Assembly: GCA_015178975.1 (NCBI GenBank)
Contig: WHVD01000023.1
Span: forward strand, 434,001 to 498,000
Direction: 5' to 3'
Origin: Hysterangium stoloniferum
Taxonomy: Eukaryota; Basidiomycota; Agaricomycetes; Hysterangiales; Hysterangiaceae
Length of the DNA stretch: 64,000 bases
In this document: positions 46,676 to 57,435 of the stretch, piece by piece
Numbering within the stretch: position 1 is the first letter of the stretch
Layout of the letters: each line of letters begins with the position of its first letter
The notes under the pieces: generated by a model
Seen by the model: the letters and a program-made list of their open reading frames with translations, nothing else
Database searches by the model: none
What the model was told of the DNA's origin: nothing
Program-made: the position numbers and the translations under genes

Positions 46676-47559
46676 GTCCATGTACACCTGTGGGTGTATG
46701 AACAGCCACAGGCCCACAGTAACACTATGTATTACAGTAGTCACACTTAGCACTAATATCAGACACTTTTACCCCAACAAATCTTGCACAATTATCTGTA
46801 TCATTCAATGACATCAGACCTGTCCCTTTATAGAGATTGCTCCCTCAAGGCCAAACTCTACTTACAGTAACTAAGTATTTCCTCAATTGCACTTTTAAGG
46901 TCATTGGTGAACTCCTCCCTGAGCTTGCATTGTAATGTCCTCTTCTTGGTGGGTGAAGAGCCATTCTTGTTGCCATCAGTTGAAATGCCAGCATCTGACC
47001 CACCTTTGAACACATGTGGAGATGATGTGATCAAAGTGGCCCGGAAAGGGGCATCAATCATGGATGAGGAGTTGGGGAGAGAAGGGCATATGAGAGTATT
47101 CATACTCATGGGGCTGTGAAGGCATGGCATGTAGGCTGTTTCAGATAAGCAGCTCAAACCTTCAGAAAGGGAGAGTGTGGGTGTGAGAGGTGCATGTGAT
47201 GATGGGGTGATGGTTTTTTGCAGCAGGGAGGGGAGGTTTGAGTGAAGGGGAGTGGAATAGAAGTCAGAAGGCAATATGGTCTTGAATGTAGGACATGGCA
47301 CTCAGAACACATGAGGATGGCCTTGGGAATGCATATGTTAGATTAGAAAAAAAGGTATGGTTTGGGCACACTGAGAAACCTGGAAAACACATGACACCAG
47401 CCTCAAAAAGATGTTTGTTAGCATAGAAAACAAAGGGGGTGGGTTGAACTCATTGGACTCAGCTGCCACATTTTAGGTCACACATTGAGATAATATTTTG
47501 ATCGATGATAAATAATATGTGTCCAGATCATTCCGGAGCTAATTATTATTAGTTGCAAA
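46676..47559. other. Decayed element DNA; one minus-strand open frame
   Basis: A 147-codon frame at 47301-46858 on the minus strand starts MPCPTFKTILPS, is Ser/Pro-rich and ends with a charged helix (CKLREEFTNDLKSAIEEIL). I recognise no family. CpG-poor surroundings suggest it belongs to an old element. No matching second copy in the window. Confidence 0.3.
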
Positions 47560-48077
47560 TACTCTATTGAGTGATGAAACACCCTTTTCTCAGTCTATCG
47601 CGCCTCTTCTAATCATCCTTCGAGTCGCACAGGGACAAGCCTCTATTAAAAATAGTATGAGTTGACTCTATTGCAATACACAATATACAAGGGTTTAATA
47701 AGCTTGTAATAAAAGTACTTTGTGTCTCAATATCTTGTGTCAGTTAGTGTAGCACCTCCTGACAATATAGGTTGGATGCTCTGGGAGGTGTATAGTGGTT
47801 CTGACACACATTAACCTCCAAATGCATGGTCCACAATTAGCATCTTCATATGAAAAGTTGCAATAATTGGTGGACTCCCCCTATAAAAAGGTGTGTTTCA
47901 TCATCAAATTTAACAGCCTCAGAGCGAGACACATCCTAGAACAACCGCACAGACACATTTATGCTGAGTCTCAACTTCCTAAACTCCAAAAAAGCAGCCA
48001 AAAGACGTACGGTATGTCAGCTCATAGCTCGGTAACCACCAAGAACCACAAGGGGTGTGCATTCAAAATAGAAATAT
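47560..48077 (+). pseudogene. 7TM gene, copy 3: last-exon fragment split by a solo LTR
   Basis: Begins TGATGAAACACCCTTTTCTC, as before the last exon at 26487, then SIAPLLIILRVAQGQA. It is cut by the LTR at 47644-47915 and continues with the tail sequence (from the homologue of LERDTFKK to KNHKGCAFK). Exons 1-4 are absent and frameshifts occur. Confidence 0.8.
47644..47915. repeat. Solo LTR (272 bp) with target duplication GCCTC
   Basis: TATTAAAAATAGTATG ... CATCAAATTTAACA, flanked by GCCTC at 47639-47643 and 47916-47920. The first bases TA instead of TG fit a single C-to-T-type change. Copia-like size. Confidence 0.8.
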
Positions 48078-48891
48078 AAGGAGTGGAGCTCACAGATGTG
48101 TATAACTACGGTTCAATCATTAAAATTCCATTGAAAATCATTTATGTAATCTATCACAGGAACACTACTTACTTTGAGTAGACACCACTAACCAAATTCT
48201 TTCAAACTGCCACGCAATATCCCTCTCCCACTGGCCGGCACACTGTACACGTCCAATAAGTCCAATAAGTTTCAATCCTACAATGAATCCACATGTCGGG
48301 AAAACCATAATGCCACGACCTCCCGTCGCATGATATTATTGCCGGACCTGCAATGCTTGATGGATAGATAGGTTACTGAGCACTGCCACACATCATTGAC
48401 TAACGCTTGGTGAAGGATTGCATTACATATGTATATTATTAGTGTTAGTGTTGCCGCAAGATGTGAGATTGTCTAATCGGGGCATCCCAATTGGGTCTCA
48501 ATATCTTTCTCCAAAATATCTTATGCTCACTTCTTAGTAGAATGTTTTTGCCGCAAATTATAGAGAACGAAACGCGAGTTCAAGTTTTAATACAATAGAG
48601 TTGGATTATTTCTTGCTAAAGCTGTAAAATCCATATTTTTCACATATAATCCGGTAGAGTCTCCTGATTGCGTCCACTCTTTGGCGAGAAAAGGTTTTAA
48701 CGTAGATGCGCTCTGGCCTTAGAATATCTGACTGATATTCCTACATATAACAAGGTCTGAGTGTAAGGTCGCGTGGTCTGTGCCAGAAGGTCACGCAAAC
48801 GATAGTGCTCCAGACATCATATCTATGATTTGAAGGTCAGTATGTAAGCATACAGGAAGTTTTCAATCTCACCACGGCACTCATAACTGGT

Positions 48892-49078
48892 TTAAAAGTT
48901 AATAGTGGTGCCCGAGTTGGGGTCCATTTCTTGCCTCTGTTCCACAGGAGTGACTAATTACTGTAGTGAGACTGAATAGTGTCGAACCAAGTCAAGCGTG
49001 CTTACGTTGCGGGATGGCTGTTCCCATCGCCATCGAAACTACTGAGGCGCAGAAAAGGAACAAAGTCAATATTTGCAT
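48892..49078 (-). CDS. Tiny secreted peptide precursor, 2 exons, 44 aa (copy 3)
   Basis: Exon 1 (49078-49006) encodes MQILTLFLFCASVVSMAMGT and four more residues, a signal peptide. The 52 nt intron (GTAAGC...TAATTAG) is in phase 1. Exon 2 (48953-48892) encodes LTPVEQRQEMDPNSGTTINF and a stop. The neighbouring 7TM copy is only a fragment, yet this frame stays open, which hints at selection for the peptide or recent origin. A TATA box stands about 65 nt upstream. Confidence 0.55.
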
Positions 49079-49142
49079 TGGTGGGGAATGATAATATCTG
49101 GAATCAGTTAGATCAGTGGATGCCCCGTGAAGATGTGGTCCT

Positions 49143-49149
49143 TATATAT
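49143..49149 (-). promoter_or_regulatory. TATA box of the peptide gene, copy 3
   Basis: The minus strand reads ATATATAAGG, placed like the boxes in copies 1 and 2. Confidence 0.5.
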
Positions 49150-49423
49150 TTTCTCAACCAGTTGTCATCAAACGGTCTTTACCGGAATAAATATTAGGAA
49201 AGTGAAATGGGCTGCCAGTTTCCCTGTCTATCCCATCGGCACTGCGGACCACGTGGCGTTTTGGCCTTTAGACATGGCCTGACATATCCGGGACCCGGTA
49301 CCTGAGTGATATAACAGAGGATGGGAAAATGATATAGAAGAACAACCGGTACATGAGCGGTGTTGTAACTGACTGGATGGGAGATCAAAATTTTTAGGCG
49401 ATGTTTTTGTTGTTCATCATATT

Positions 49424-49472
49424 ACTGAAAATTCAGGCACTTAGGTAGTACCCAAGTCCCTGAATTTTCAGT
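49424..49472. repeat. 49 bp hairpin
   Basis: ACTGAAAATTCAGG, near-perfect further pairing, a short loop, then CCTGAATTTTCAGT. It lies exactly at the right border of duplicated copy 3, so it may mark a recombination or insertion junction, or be a very small foldback element. Confidence 0.6.
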
Positions 49473-50236
49473 GGTGTCAGTGGAAAGACCGATTTTGTGT
49501 TAGGTCATTCTCCAAGGGGATTGGGGCTAGCTTCGGCAGGGAAAATGATAATCGTAGAAATGATTCATTGCATTGACCTATCAAAGCACGCCTTTCGTTG
49601 ATAACCTCTTGCAAGAGCCGCAATGGACGTTTGTCATTGTAATGCTACATCTTTGTGCTTTGTTGGATTGCCACAATGTTATGTAACATTGCCACAGTCT
49701 CGGCTTCTATGTGGTAATACCCTACATAGGATAATTACTTGACATATAGACTATATCTGACAATTGTTTTGGTACTGTCATATTGATTCTTGAGGGTTGT
49801 TAAAATATTTAATTACTTGGTCACTCTTAGTATCAATTTACGAGAGCTATCTGATGGTCGATGTACATATTCCATAAAGGATTATCATGGGATTCTGGTG
49901 GAAGCCCATTGTCAAATGGGCTTACAGGCAGGTCACACAAGTTGACAGGACCATGGTGCATTGTGTAGAGCAAGGCTGGATACAAACCAGTGTAGTGTAC
50001 AGTATGTTAAAAGAAGAAAAACTACCTAGGTTATATAGGTTGTGATCATGTGCAACAGAACTAAAGGTGGAACAAAATGAATGTATAAGACTGGGGTGCC
50101 AGGCTTCCACCCCTCCCCACACAAAAACAAACCCAATACTCCAAGTAACCGGACTGAAAAAATTCATGCATGCAAGGCTGGGGTGTCACACTCATGACCC
50201 ATTCTGCACAAAAACTAACCCACTACCCTAAATTCC
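49473..50236. other. No recognised gene
   Basis: Short open frames only. Two similar stretches (AGACTGGGGTGCCAGG near 50089 and AAGGCTGGGGTGTCAC near 50174) indicate decayed repeats. Confidence 0.4.
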
Positions 50237-50570
50237 TGTTGGAATTTAACATGCTGATTACATGTTCGTTCCGCTTATGTAATCAAAGGTTTGCGCGCAC
50301 CATTGTCAAGCCTTTTGTCTCTCCCCTTTTGTTCTCCCCTTTCTTTTGTTCTCTATTTTAGTATTCCTGTTGTTTAGCAGACATATATACAGTAAGTAGC
50401 CTAGAGTCCATGTATCTAGCCATTGTTAAGTTTTTGTGGTGCTGTTCCTAGACTGTATAACTTTCCATTTGTCTGAGTGAGGTGGCAGTACTCATTGTAA
50501 ATGGATAAGGACTAAACAAATACAAATAGACCTTATATAATCCAAAATATGTGGTGAATTCCAAACCGCA
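50237..50570 (+). repeat. Copia-type 5' LTR (about 334 bp)
   Basis: Starts TGTTGGAATTTAACATG and ends near GAATTCCAAACCGCA, giving TGTTGGAATT / AATTCCAA terminal repeats of Copia type. Followed by a leader and gag in the same sense. The exact 3' end is uncertain by a few bases. Confidence 0.6.
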
Positions 50571-50765
50571 GCGACCCGAGCCCTAATGCTCATGATCCCT
50601 CACTAACCCAAATCCCAGAAAAGCCAACAGCCATTCATTTGCCTTACAGCCAAATAGACAAATGGAACCTTATTGCTCTCTGTTCTCGCAAGCTTAATTC
50701 TAACACAAACAAATCATGGGCAGCTCCCATTCACCACAGCTAAATTTGGTTTAGCCTGAGGGCTC

Positions 50766-51020
50766 ATGGTCACTGCTGCGGCACACTGGAATTATATTGA
50801 ATTATCTTGCAAGCTCACGGTCACTGCTGTGGCACACTGGAATCAACCCCCCCCAATTTCTTATCTGATCATGCCAACCACTGGACCCGACTTGAAAGGT
50901 GCCAGGACCTTCTTAGAGAAGCTTGCCTGCTCCAAAATAATCATTGCCATTGAACCTTCCCAGCTTCCCTATGTCAGAAATGAGGAGAACCCATTTGTCA
51001 TTTGGCAAAATCTCACCTGA
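50766..51020 (+). pseudogene. Copia-type gag, N-terminal fragment
   Basis: Contains KGARTFLEKLACSKIIIAIE, YVRNEENPFVIWQNL and a stop. The W-rich helical pattern resembles the start of Copia gag. It is cut off by LTR A at 51042. In front, GCTCACGGTCACTGCTG-like 28 bp repeats occur twice (50762 and 50813). Confidence 0.5.
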
Positions 51021-51041
51021 ATTCACTGCATGCGGGGTTTG

Positions 51042-51572
51042 TGTTAAGGTGCATACACAGAGGGTTTCTGGAGAAACCATGGGAAAGCTGGTAGGACTTG
51101 GCTTCAGCTTATAGGCTGTGCCCTTGCGAGATCATCTTGGTCCAATTTCAAATGGGTGGATGGGAATCCTGGGGAATCTGGGTGGGGTTTGTGGGTCGAG
51201 AGGTCGGGGAGTCAAGATAGATAAGTTGGAGGTCGAGTGATATGTGTTGGAGTCCGTGGGCTCCAACTAGTAAGAGTGGTGTGATTCAAAGAGGAATTTA
51301 GAGTGGAAAATATCCTAAGATTACTGGGGAGAATCTGAGCTGATTTTCTGACTGGATTGTATGTACAACATCTGCCAGACTATATAGACTGTGGAATGAA
51401 TAACATACCAAATCAAGTAATAATGAAAACTAAACTAGGAAAAATAAAATGAGATAAATAAACACCAAACTTGGTGTTAGGAATGGGATGGAACAGAGCA
51501 GAATCTGAATCGTGACAGGTCATAAAACCATAATGAGAATGGAGCGGGAGTGGAGTCTGAATCGTGACAGGT
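51042..51572 (-). repeat. LTR A, inverted, truncated by element B
   Basis: Starts TGTTAAGGTGCATACACAG and follows LTR A in reverse complement to ATCGTGACAGG, where LTR B begins at 51573. Element B seems to have inserted into this LTR; the other half would lie beyond the window. Confidence 0.8.
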
Positions 51573-51855
51573 TGTGAAGAGTGGTGGAAGATCTAACCGT
51601 TCTATATATGAAGAATATCAACCGTTTAGGTACAATATGTAGATGTATTGACTGTCTAAGTCTAATACAGGCCGAACAGGTATTGACTACTTAGTTCGAT
51701 TGAGTGAAGTAGCTATCTAAAGTAAGGTAGAGAGCTAAAACGAATAAAGGGAATCGACTGTTAAGTGCGATTCCAAGTGACTGCTTGAGTGTAGAAAAGA
51801 GTAATGAGAGAGTCAAATGGTAGAGTAGTGTGGATGTAGTCTGTGCGGATTGATA

Positions 51856-53447
51856 CAGTGACTCAAAAAACCCTTCGCATGTTTCACCCTTCAGACTTAT
51901 ATCTCCTGATAACTCAAAGAATAAAAATGCAAAAATATCAAGAATATTTCTGAATATGCACTATCATATCTAGATTAAGGAGGTATGATGCCATTACATA
52001 AGCTCCAAATATGGAAATATTACAAATATTTATATACAAGAGACTCATGCGAAGGGTTTTTTTGCTGGCAACTTTGATGACTATAATGCTTACAGTCATG
52101 TGACCTTGTTGATTGTTTACCTCCAATTGGGTCATATTAACAAAATCATGTGATGTCGCATGACCATGTTGTACTGGAGTATAAATATATAGTCTTTAGC
52201 AATCAGCAATGCTCCAATTCCCAAAATGCACACTTTGTCTCTTGCCAGCCAGAATCATATCCTCTCATTGCTTGATGTTAGCCAGTCAGCTAGCCACATT
52301 GCAGCTTTTACTGGTCATAGCATTTTCACAGTCTCTAAGCTTCACTCTAAGCATTGTTCTCATCTCTCTAAGTCCATTGGTGGTCATCCCTCAAAGCTTT
52401 CCCCTACCAACATTCATTATGCACAGCACCTCATCAGCTCTGGGAAGGTGGACACTGCTGTTGATGTGGCCAAAGCTCTTAGGAGTGTCACCAACCAGTT
52501 CATCTGCACCCAAACTGTGTATAATAGTCTTAATATGGTTGGGAATGCCTCAATAACCCTTCTAATGTTTGGTACTTCATATTTACATCCCTGATAACTC
52601 AGAGAATAAAAATGCAAAAATATCAAAGATATTTGTGAATATGCTCTATCATATCTATATTATGGAAATACAGTGCCATTACATAAGCTCCAAATATGGA
52701 AATACTACAAATATTTATATATAGGAGACTTATTGGAAGGGATTTTTTGTGAGGTTTGGAGAAGGATTTGTGATGTCATGGGCTACATGCTGTGGGAAGG
52801 ACCTGGGTATTCTTTCAAGATAGATGAGAGGATGGATGGGGACTTTTATCTTAAGATTATAGAGAAGGACCTTCAAGCCAGCTTCAGCTATTATAGAAAA
52901 TATGTGGGTGATGTCATCCATCTTTCAGCAAGATCATGACCTTGAACATACCTGCAAGAAGGCCAGACTTGGTTTCAAGATAATGATTTCAATGTTCTCC
53001 CATGGCCAGCACAGTCTCCAGACCTCAACCCCATTGAACACTTGTGGGACTATGAAAAGAGGAGGCTAAGGGATACTGGTGTTGTGGGAGAGGGTGGAGG
53101 AGGAGTGGAACAAGATTGATGCAGAGGTGTGTCAGAATTTGATTGAGAGTATGCCTAGGAGGGTTGTAACTGTGTTGAAGGCAAAGGGTGGCTATACAAA
53201 GTACTAAATATAAGTAGTTTTGTGGGTCAGAGTGGTCAGCAAAAAAACCCTTCACATGAGTCTCTTGTATATAAATATTTGTAATATTTCCATATTTGGA
53301 GTTTATGTAATGGCATCATACTTCCATATTCTAGATATGATAGAGCATATTCACAAATATTTTTGATATTTTTGCATTTTTACGTTTTGAGTTATCAGGG
53401 ATATAAGTCTGAAGGGTGAAACATGTGAAGGGTTTTTTGAGTCACTG
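51856..53447 (+). mobile_element. Tc1/mariner-like element with about 220 bp terminal inverted repeats
   Basis: TA target duplication (51854-51855 and 53448-53449) around CAGTGACTCAAAAAACCC ... GGGTTTTTTGAGTCACTG. The terminal repeats extend about 220 bp each and include AACCCTTCGCATG and CATATTTGGAG. A third, internal copy of the repeat (about 52575-52735) interrupts the transposase gene. Confidence 0.9.
52226..53206 (+). pseudogene. Tc1-like transposase, broken
   Basis: Starts MHTLSLASQNHILSLLDVSQ with an N-terminal helix-turn-helix (to GGHPSKLSPTNIHYAQ). At about 52575 it is interrupted by a terminal-repeat-like segment of about 160 bp, so the first catalytic Asp region is missing. Later frames give [15 protein letters not shown] (second Asp, about 52930), LNPIEHLWD (third acidic residue, about 53030) and the tail NLIESMPRRVVTVLKAKGGY with stop at 53204. 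Spacing agrees with DD34E transposases. Frameshifts separate the parts. Confidence 0.85.
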
Positions 53448-53795
53448 TATATAGATGGAGTTTCAACTGGCACAGTTCGAAACTCTGATTGTGTGGATGG
53501 TTGAAGCCCATATGTAACAGTCAAGATGATACCCCAATCACAACTTATGGGACACTAACTGGGTGTCTGGGTAAGTCGTGGTTGTGGGGTAAAAGTGTCT
53601 GAGTTCTAATTACGGGTGCTAGAATACATGAGTCTGGTGTGTATGTGCCCACAAGAGTCAATGTACTGCATATATAGGTCGTTGAACTAATATAAGTGTA
53701 TAATAGAATAGAGAGAAAGAAGAAATAATAATGGGAATATAGTATGGACTTATCCAGACTATATTTCCTGAGCATATTTCACTATACCTCTCATA

Positions 53796-53806
53796 GTGCC
53801 CCCCAG
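53796..53806 (-). other. Polypurine tract of element B
   Basis: The minus strand reads CTGGGGGGCAC next to the TATGAGAGG start of the 3' LTR, which fixes the extra ORF inside the element. Confidence 0.65.
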
Positions 53807-53820
53807 ATCGAAGAGCTATG

Positions 53821-56377
53821 TCAAAGAAGGTGGCAAAGGACGCTTGGAACTCCTCCCCATACATCCTGCGAGGAACCTCCGAGGTGTAGGATAGCATTTC
53901 CCCAGGTGAGATGCTTGGCACGAAAGGAGAGGGCAATGTCTTCCCATTTCGAAACGTCACTGGCGGATGTCAACCCATCCAGTTTCTGGATTGAAGAGAC
54001 CCAACGGCCATAGACCTTCTGGTGTGTTCGAATGATGGCGTGAATGCGGTCAGCAGAGGTGTCAGTGAGGTGAGCGATGAGAGGAGGCCGGGGGTGTAGT
54101 GATGGCAGGGTAGGAGTGAGAAGAGGCGTGCAGCTCACGTCTCCACCAGAGGGAAGTCCTCCCGGGGTGTTGGAATCTGACAATAGATACTCCAACAGGT
54201 CAACTTGGTCGACAGCTGAGTGGATCGGTGCGTGCTCAGGAAGGATACAGGAGGAGTCAACATGCAGGGACCGAAACATGGAGAGCTCAACCCGCTTGAT
54301 ATCCTCTGCTAAATGCAGCTGTTCCTTAGGATCATTGACGCACATGTAAAAGGTACCCATGCGCTCTGACAATGTGAGAGATCCACTATACCCTTGGATA
54401 TGTCCTTTAAGAAGGGGGTGCCGCAAGGTTGGCCCCAGGCGTGTTAACATGTGTCCCACTGTGAAAATGTTGGAGGGGTAGTTGATGGACACGTGCATCC
54501 AACCAGTCTGTAAGAAACAAGCCGAGTCAACTGTGTCCTGAGAGTGAGGGGGAGAGGGCAGCTGGGAGAGGGCAGCTGTGATGGGGGGGTGGCAAATGGG
54601 GTCAGCCAGGAAAGGGTGAAGGGGCCCATCCACCTGAACATCAGCCTTCCGCTTCCCCTTCACTTTCTTGCTTAAGGGGGGAGGCTGCTCAAAGACTTCC
54701 ATGGCTGGGGGAGGTTCCCTGAAGACCTCCATGGTGGGGGGGGGGGGGGGGTTCCTCAAAGACATCCATGGCTGGGGGAGGCACCTCAAGGACTTCCTCC
54801 ATGGCTGAGGAAGGCACCATGAGGATGTCATAGACAGGGTGATTGACATCCATCAACATAGTATTGGGTTGATGAATGGGGCTCCCCAGATAAATGCAAG
54901 GTGAGCAGGGAGAGATGGGAGATGGGCTCCACGCTGGCAGGGGAACCAGGGAAGTGTCTGACACCGTGGGGAAAATTGGTGCTGGGGTAGAGCAGGTGAC
55001 AACAAGGGGTTCTGGGGACGTGCAGAGGGGTGGAGTTGGCCGCAGTGCCAGAGAGGGCTTGGGTGCAGGTGAAGGCGGTGGTATGAGGGACGATTCTGCT
55101 GGGAGGAGGAGCAATGGTATGGGGGGAAGAGAAGGCAGATCAGTGGATGGTTCATGACCTCCCGGCAGCTCTGAAAAGGGTGTAAAGCGTTGCAGTGCAG
55201 GCGTGGAAGAAACCAATGGAGGTGGAGGGAGATGAGTGGAGCTGGGCGGCATCACAGGATTGGTTGGACCATACCCCCTCCAAACTCTGATGGAAGTTGG
55301 CAGTTTTCATCGTTGATTAGGGTCACTCATGAAGAAGTGAATGTTGTCCAGAAGTAAAACCCCTTCATGGCAATCAGTGCCAAGGTACCTGCTGTTGTAG
55401 GTGGGGTAGCACGATTGGTCATCCTCTGAATCAGACGAGAAGTCAATGGGTCCCATCCGGTAGGTTCGTTCCTGAGGCTCACATTGGGAAGGAGGTTTGG
55501 GAGGTAGTGTGACTCCGTCCCCACATTGCAATGCAATGCTTTGTAGCTTGATCCTCTGTCCTTTGTCCCAATTGTAGAAGGTGACCCCGTCCTTTCCTTT
55601 CCTGCTTTTCTGTCCTATGCTCTGAACACATAGTGTACCCCCATCACTGCAATCTGTCTCAGCGAAATCCGTCCATTTATGGCCCAGGGGGGGAGCAATG
55701 ATTGAAGGGTTGCTGTTTCCTTCCATTCTCCTCCATTCCTGCCGTGTTTGCTTTGATGAGACATTATCCCTAGCACCCCTCTTTCGCTGTCCTTCTAAGT
55801 ACTCCTCTCTCCTCTTCCTCTTGAGCGTTTTCAATTCCTCCTGAATCTGCGCAGAGAAAGCCTCGGACTGCTGTTTCTTCTTGATCTCCTCCTTGGTGGA
55901 AGGGAGGATACTACGAGGGGGGGGGTTTCGCTCCATGTTCCCGAGGGAGCCCCCCAAGTACAGAAAGCCAGGGCGTGGCTTCTGGAATGGGGTCCATCCG
56001 CGTAGGGTATGTGGACAAAGAGGCTTCCCCCAGGCACTCAACAATTTCTGTTTGAGGTGGTGGGGGAAGAGAAACCATCATTTGAGGTCGAGGTCTTCTT
56101 TTGAAATTGGGGAGTCGGGGTCTGGGAGAAGGAGTATATGGAGTGAAAGCAGTGCTGCTTCCCGAGGTGGTGGAGGTGCCAGCCGTGTTGTCCTGCGAGG
56201 TGGGGTGCATCGACAATGGCAGTCCAGAATTACCCATACCGTGCTCGACGTTTGGAGTACAAGATGATGTGGTAGAAGTATTAATAGGTTGGGGTCGCAG
56301 TATTCTTTTGAAGTTGGGGAATTTGGGTTTGGGTTGTTGGTCCTGCAACATAGCATACCAGTTTGAGAGTTTGACAT
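53821..56377 (-). pseudogene. Extra ORF of element B between chromodomain and 3' LTR (about 840 codons)
   Basis: Starts near 56351 (MLQDQQPKPKFPNFKRIL). Parts in order: a Pro/Ser-rich N-terminus with the motif PNFKRxxRPQ twice, a Lys/Arg/Glu-rich helix (KEEIKKKQQSEAF), a compact segment (GHKWTDFAETDCSDGGTLC ... KDGVTFYNWDKGQRIKLQ), an acidic SSDSEDDQSCYP stretch, a long Pro-rich linker, a basic KKVKGKRKADVQV and a C-terminal domain (HVSINYPSNIFTVG ... WGNAILHLGGSSQDVW) to the stop at 53821. The frame changes at a G9 run (55917-55925) and a G16 run (54736-54751), and a TGA follows DPNQR at about 55307. No transmembrane segment or signal peptide, so it is not an envelope protein. The same gene follows the integrase in element B'. 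Function unknown. Confidence 0.75.
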
Positions 56378-56485
56378 GGAGGGAAGAGATAGGGGGATAA
56401 AATTTTCTTTAGTAGTTTTACATTTTTATATTAAATTCAAGCTCCGCTTGGTTATTGAGGTGAAAGGTCGAGGGGGATGAATAGT

Positions 56486-57325
56486 TGTTACGACCGGACA
56501 ATCCTGCCGGACTCCGGGCACTAACCTGTATGCCCCCACACGCTACAAGCACCAATCGTCTGTTTATAGGATTTCCCACCTGGACTCCGTTACATCAAGA
56601 CTAGTTACGTTCGTCCTCAATATGACACATATCAGTCACCGGACTTCTCCCGGACTCCATCTCTGTCCATGTCCATCTTCATCCCACGCATCAGTCACTG
56701 GACCCCACTCAGAATCCCATCACCGCTCTAATCGAGCCCCATTCCTGTTTTAGTCAAATGACCTGTCACGATTTAGGACTCTGCTCCCGCTCCGTTTCCC
56801 ATTATGGGTTATGCTTTGTCATGATTCGGACTCCGCTCTGTTCCGTCCCGTTCCTAACACCAATTTGGTGTTTACTGTTCCTGTTTTATGTTTTGTTAGT
56901 TTCATTTCGTTATTACTGGATTTGGTATGTCATTCACTCCATGGTCTATATAAACTGGCAGATGTTGTACATACAATCCAGTCAGAAAATTAGCTTAGAT
57001 TCCCCCCAGTAATCTAATAACATTTTCCACTCTAAAACCTTACTTGATTCACATCACTTTCACTAGTCGGAGCCCATGGGCTCCGGCGCATCTATCTCTC
57101 TCAACTATCTCGACTTACGACCCATGACCTCCAACTTACAACCCACGACCCCCGACTTACAACCTACAACCCACAAACCCCGCCCGGACTCCCCGGGATC
57201 CCCGTCCGTCCGTTTGAAATTGGACAACACGATCTAGCGAGGGCACAGCCTATAAGCTGAAGCCATGTCCTACCGGATATCCCGCAGGTTTCTCCAGAAA
57301 CCCGGCCTGTGTGTGTATCCTAACA
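56486..57325 (+). repeat. Solo LTR A (840 bp), target duplication ATAGT
   Basis: TGTTACGACCGGACAATCC ... GTATCCTAACA, flanked by ATAGT at 56481-56485 and 57326-57330. The least decayed LTR A in the window, rich in CpG. Inserted between the integrase/chromodomain and the extra ORF of element B. Confidence 0.95.
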
Positions 57326-57435
57326 ATAGTAAGGAGTAGAGTTAAAGTAAATAAACAGTGTTGTTGTCGTGAAAAGGTGAAATGATTGTTAGATTTGGTA
57401 AATAGTTTTGTAAGCTCTGAGAAGAGCAGGCGTGT

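Larger units (their letters stand above)
47560..49425. repeat. Duplicated locus, copy 3
   Basis: Block-wise similarity to 26480-29310 in the same orientation, with internal deletions. Marks are TGATGAAACACCCTTTTCT, AATGAATCCACAT, CTCCCGTCGCATG and the peptide gene with its upstream region. It ends at about 49425, exactly where the hairpin starts. Confidence 0.8.
51573..53795 (-). repeat. 3' LTR of element B, interrupted by a Tc1-like element
   Basis: TGTGAAGAGTGGTGG ... TACCTCTCATA in plus sense, matching the solo LTR B at 40585-41183 on both sides of the insertion at 51856-53447. On the element side it adjoins a G6 polypurine tract (minus strand). Confidence 0.88.

Noticed and set aside
54077-55157. 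Plus-strand Gly/Arg-rich frames opposite the extra ORF
   Set aside because: Reverse reading of the Pro-rich coding sequence; low complexity, no motif.
56461-56485. Purine run before LTR A at 56486 as a polypurine tract of an element A copy
   Set aside because: The ATAGT duplication on both sides shows a solo LTR insertion into element B, so the purines belong to the target.
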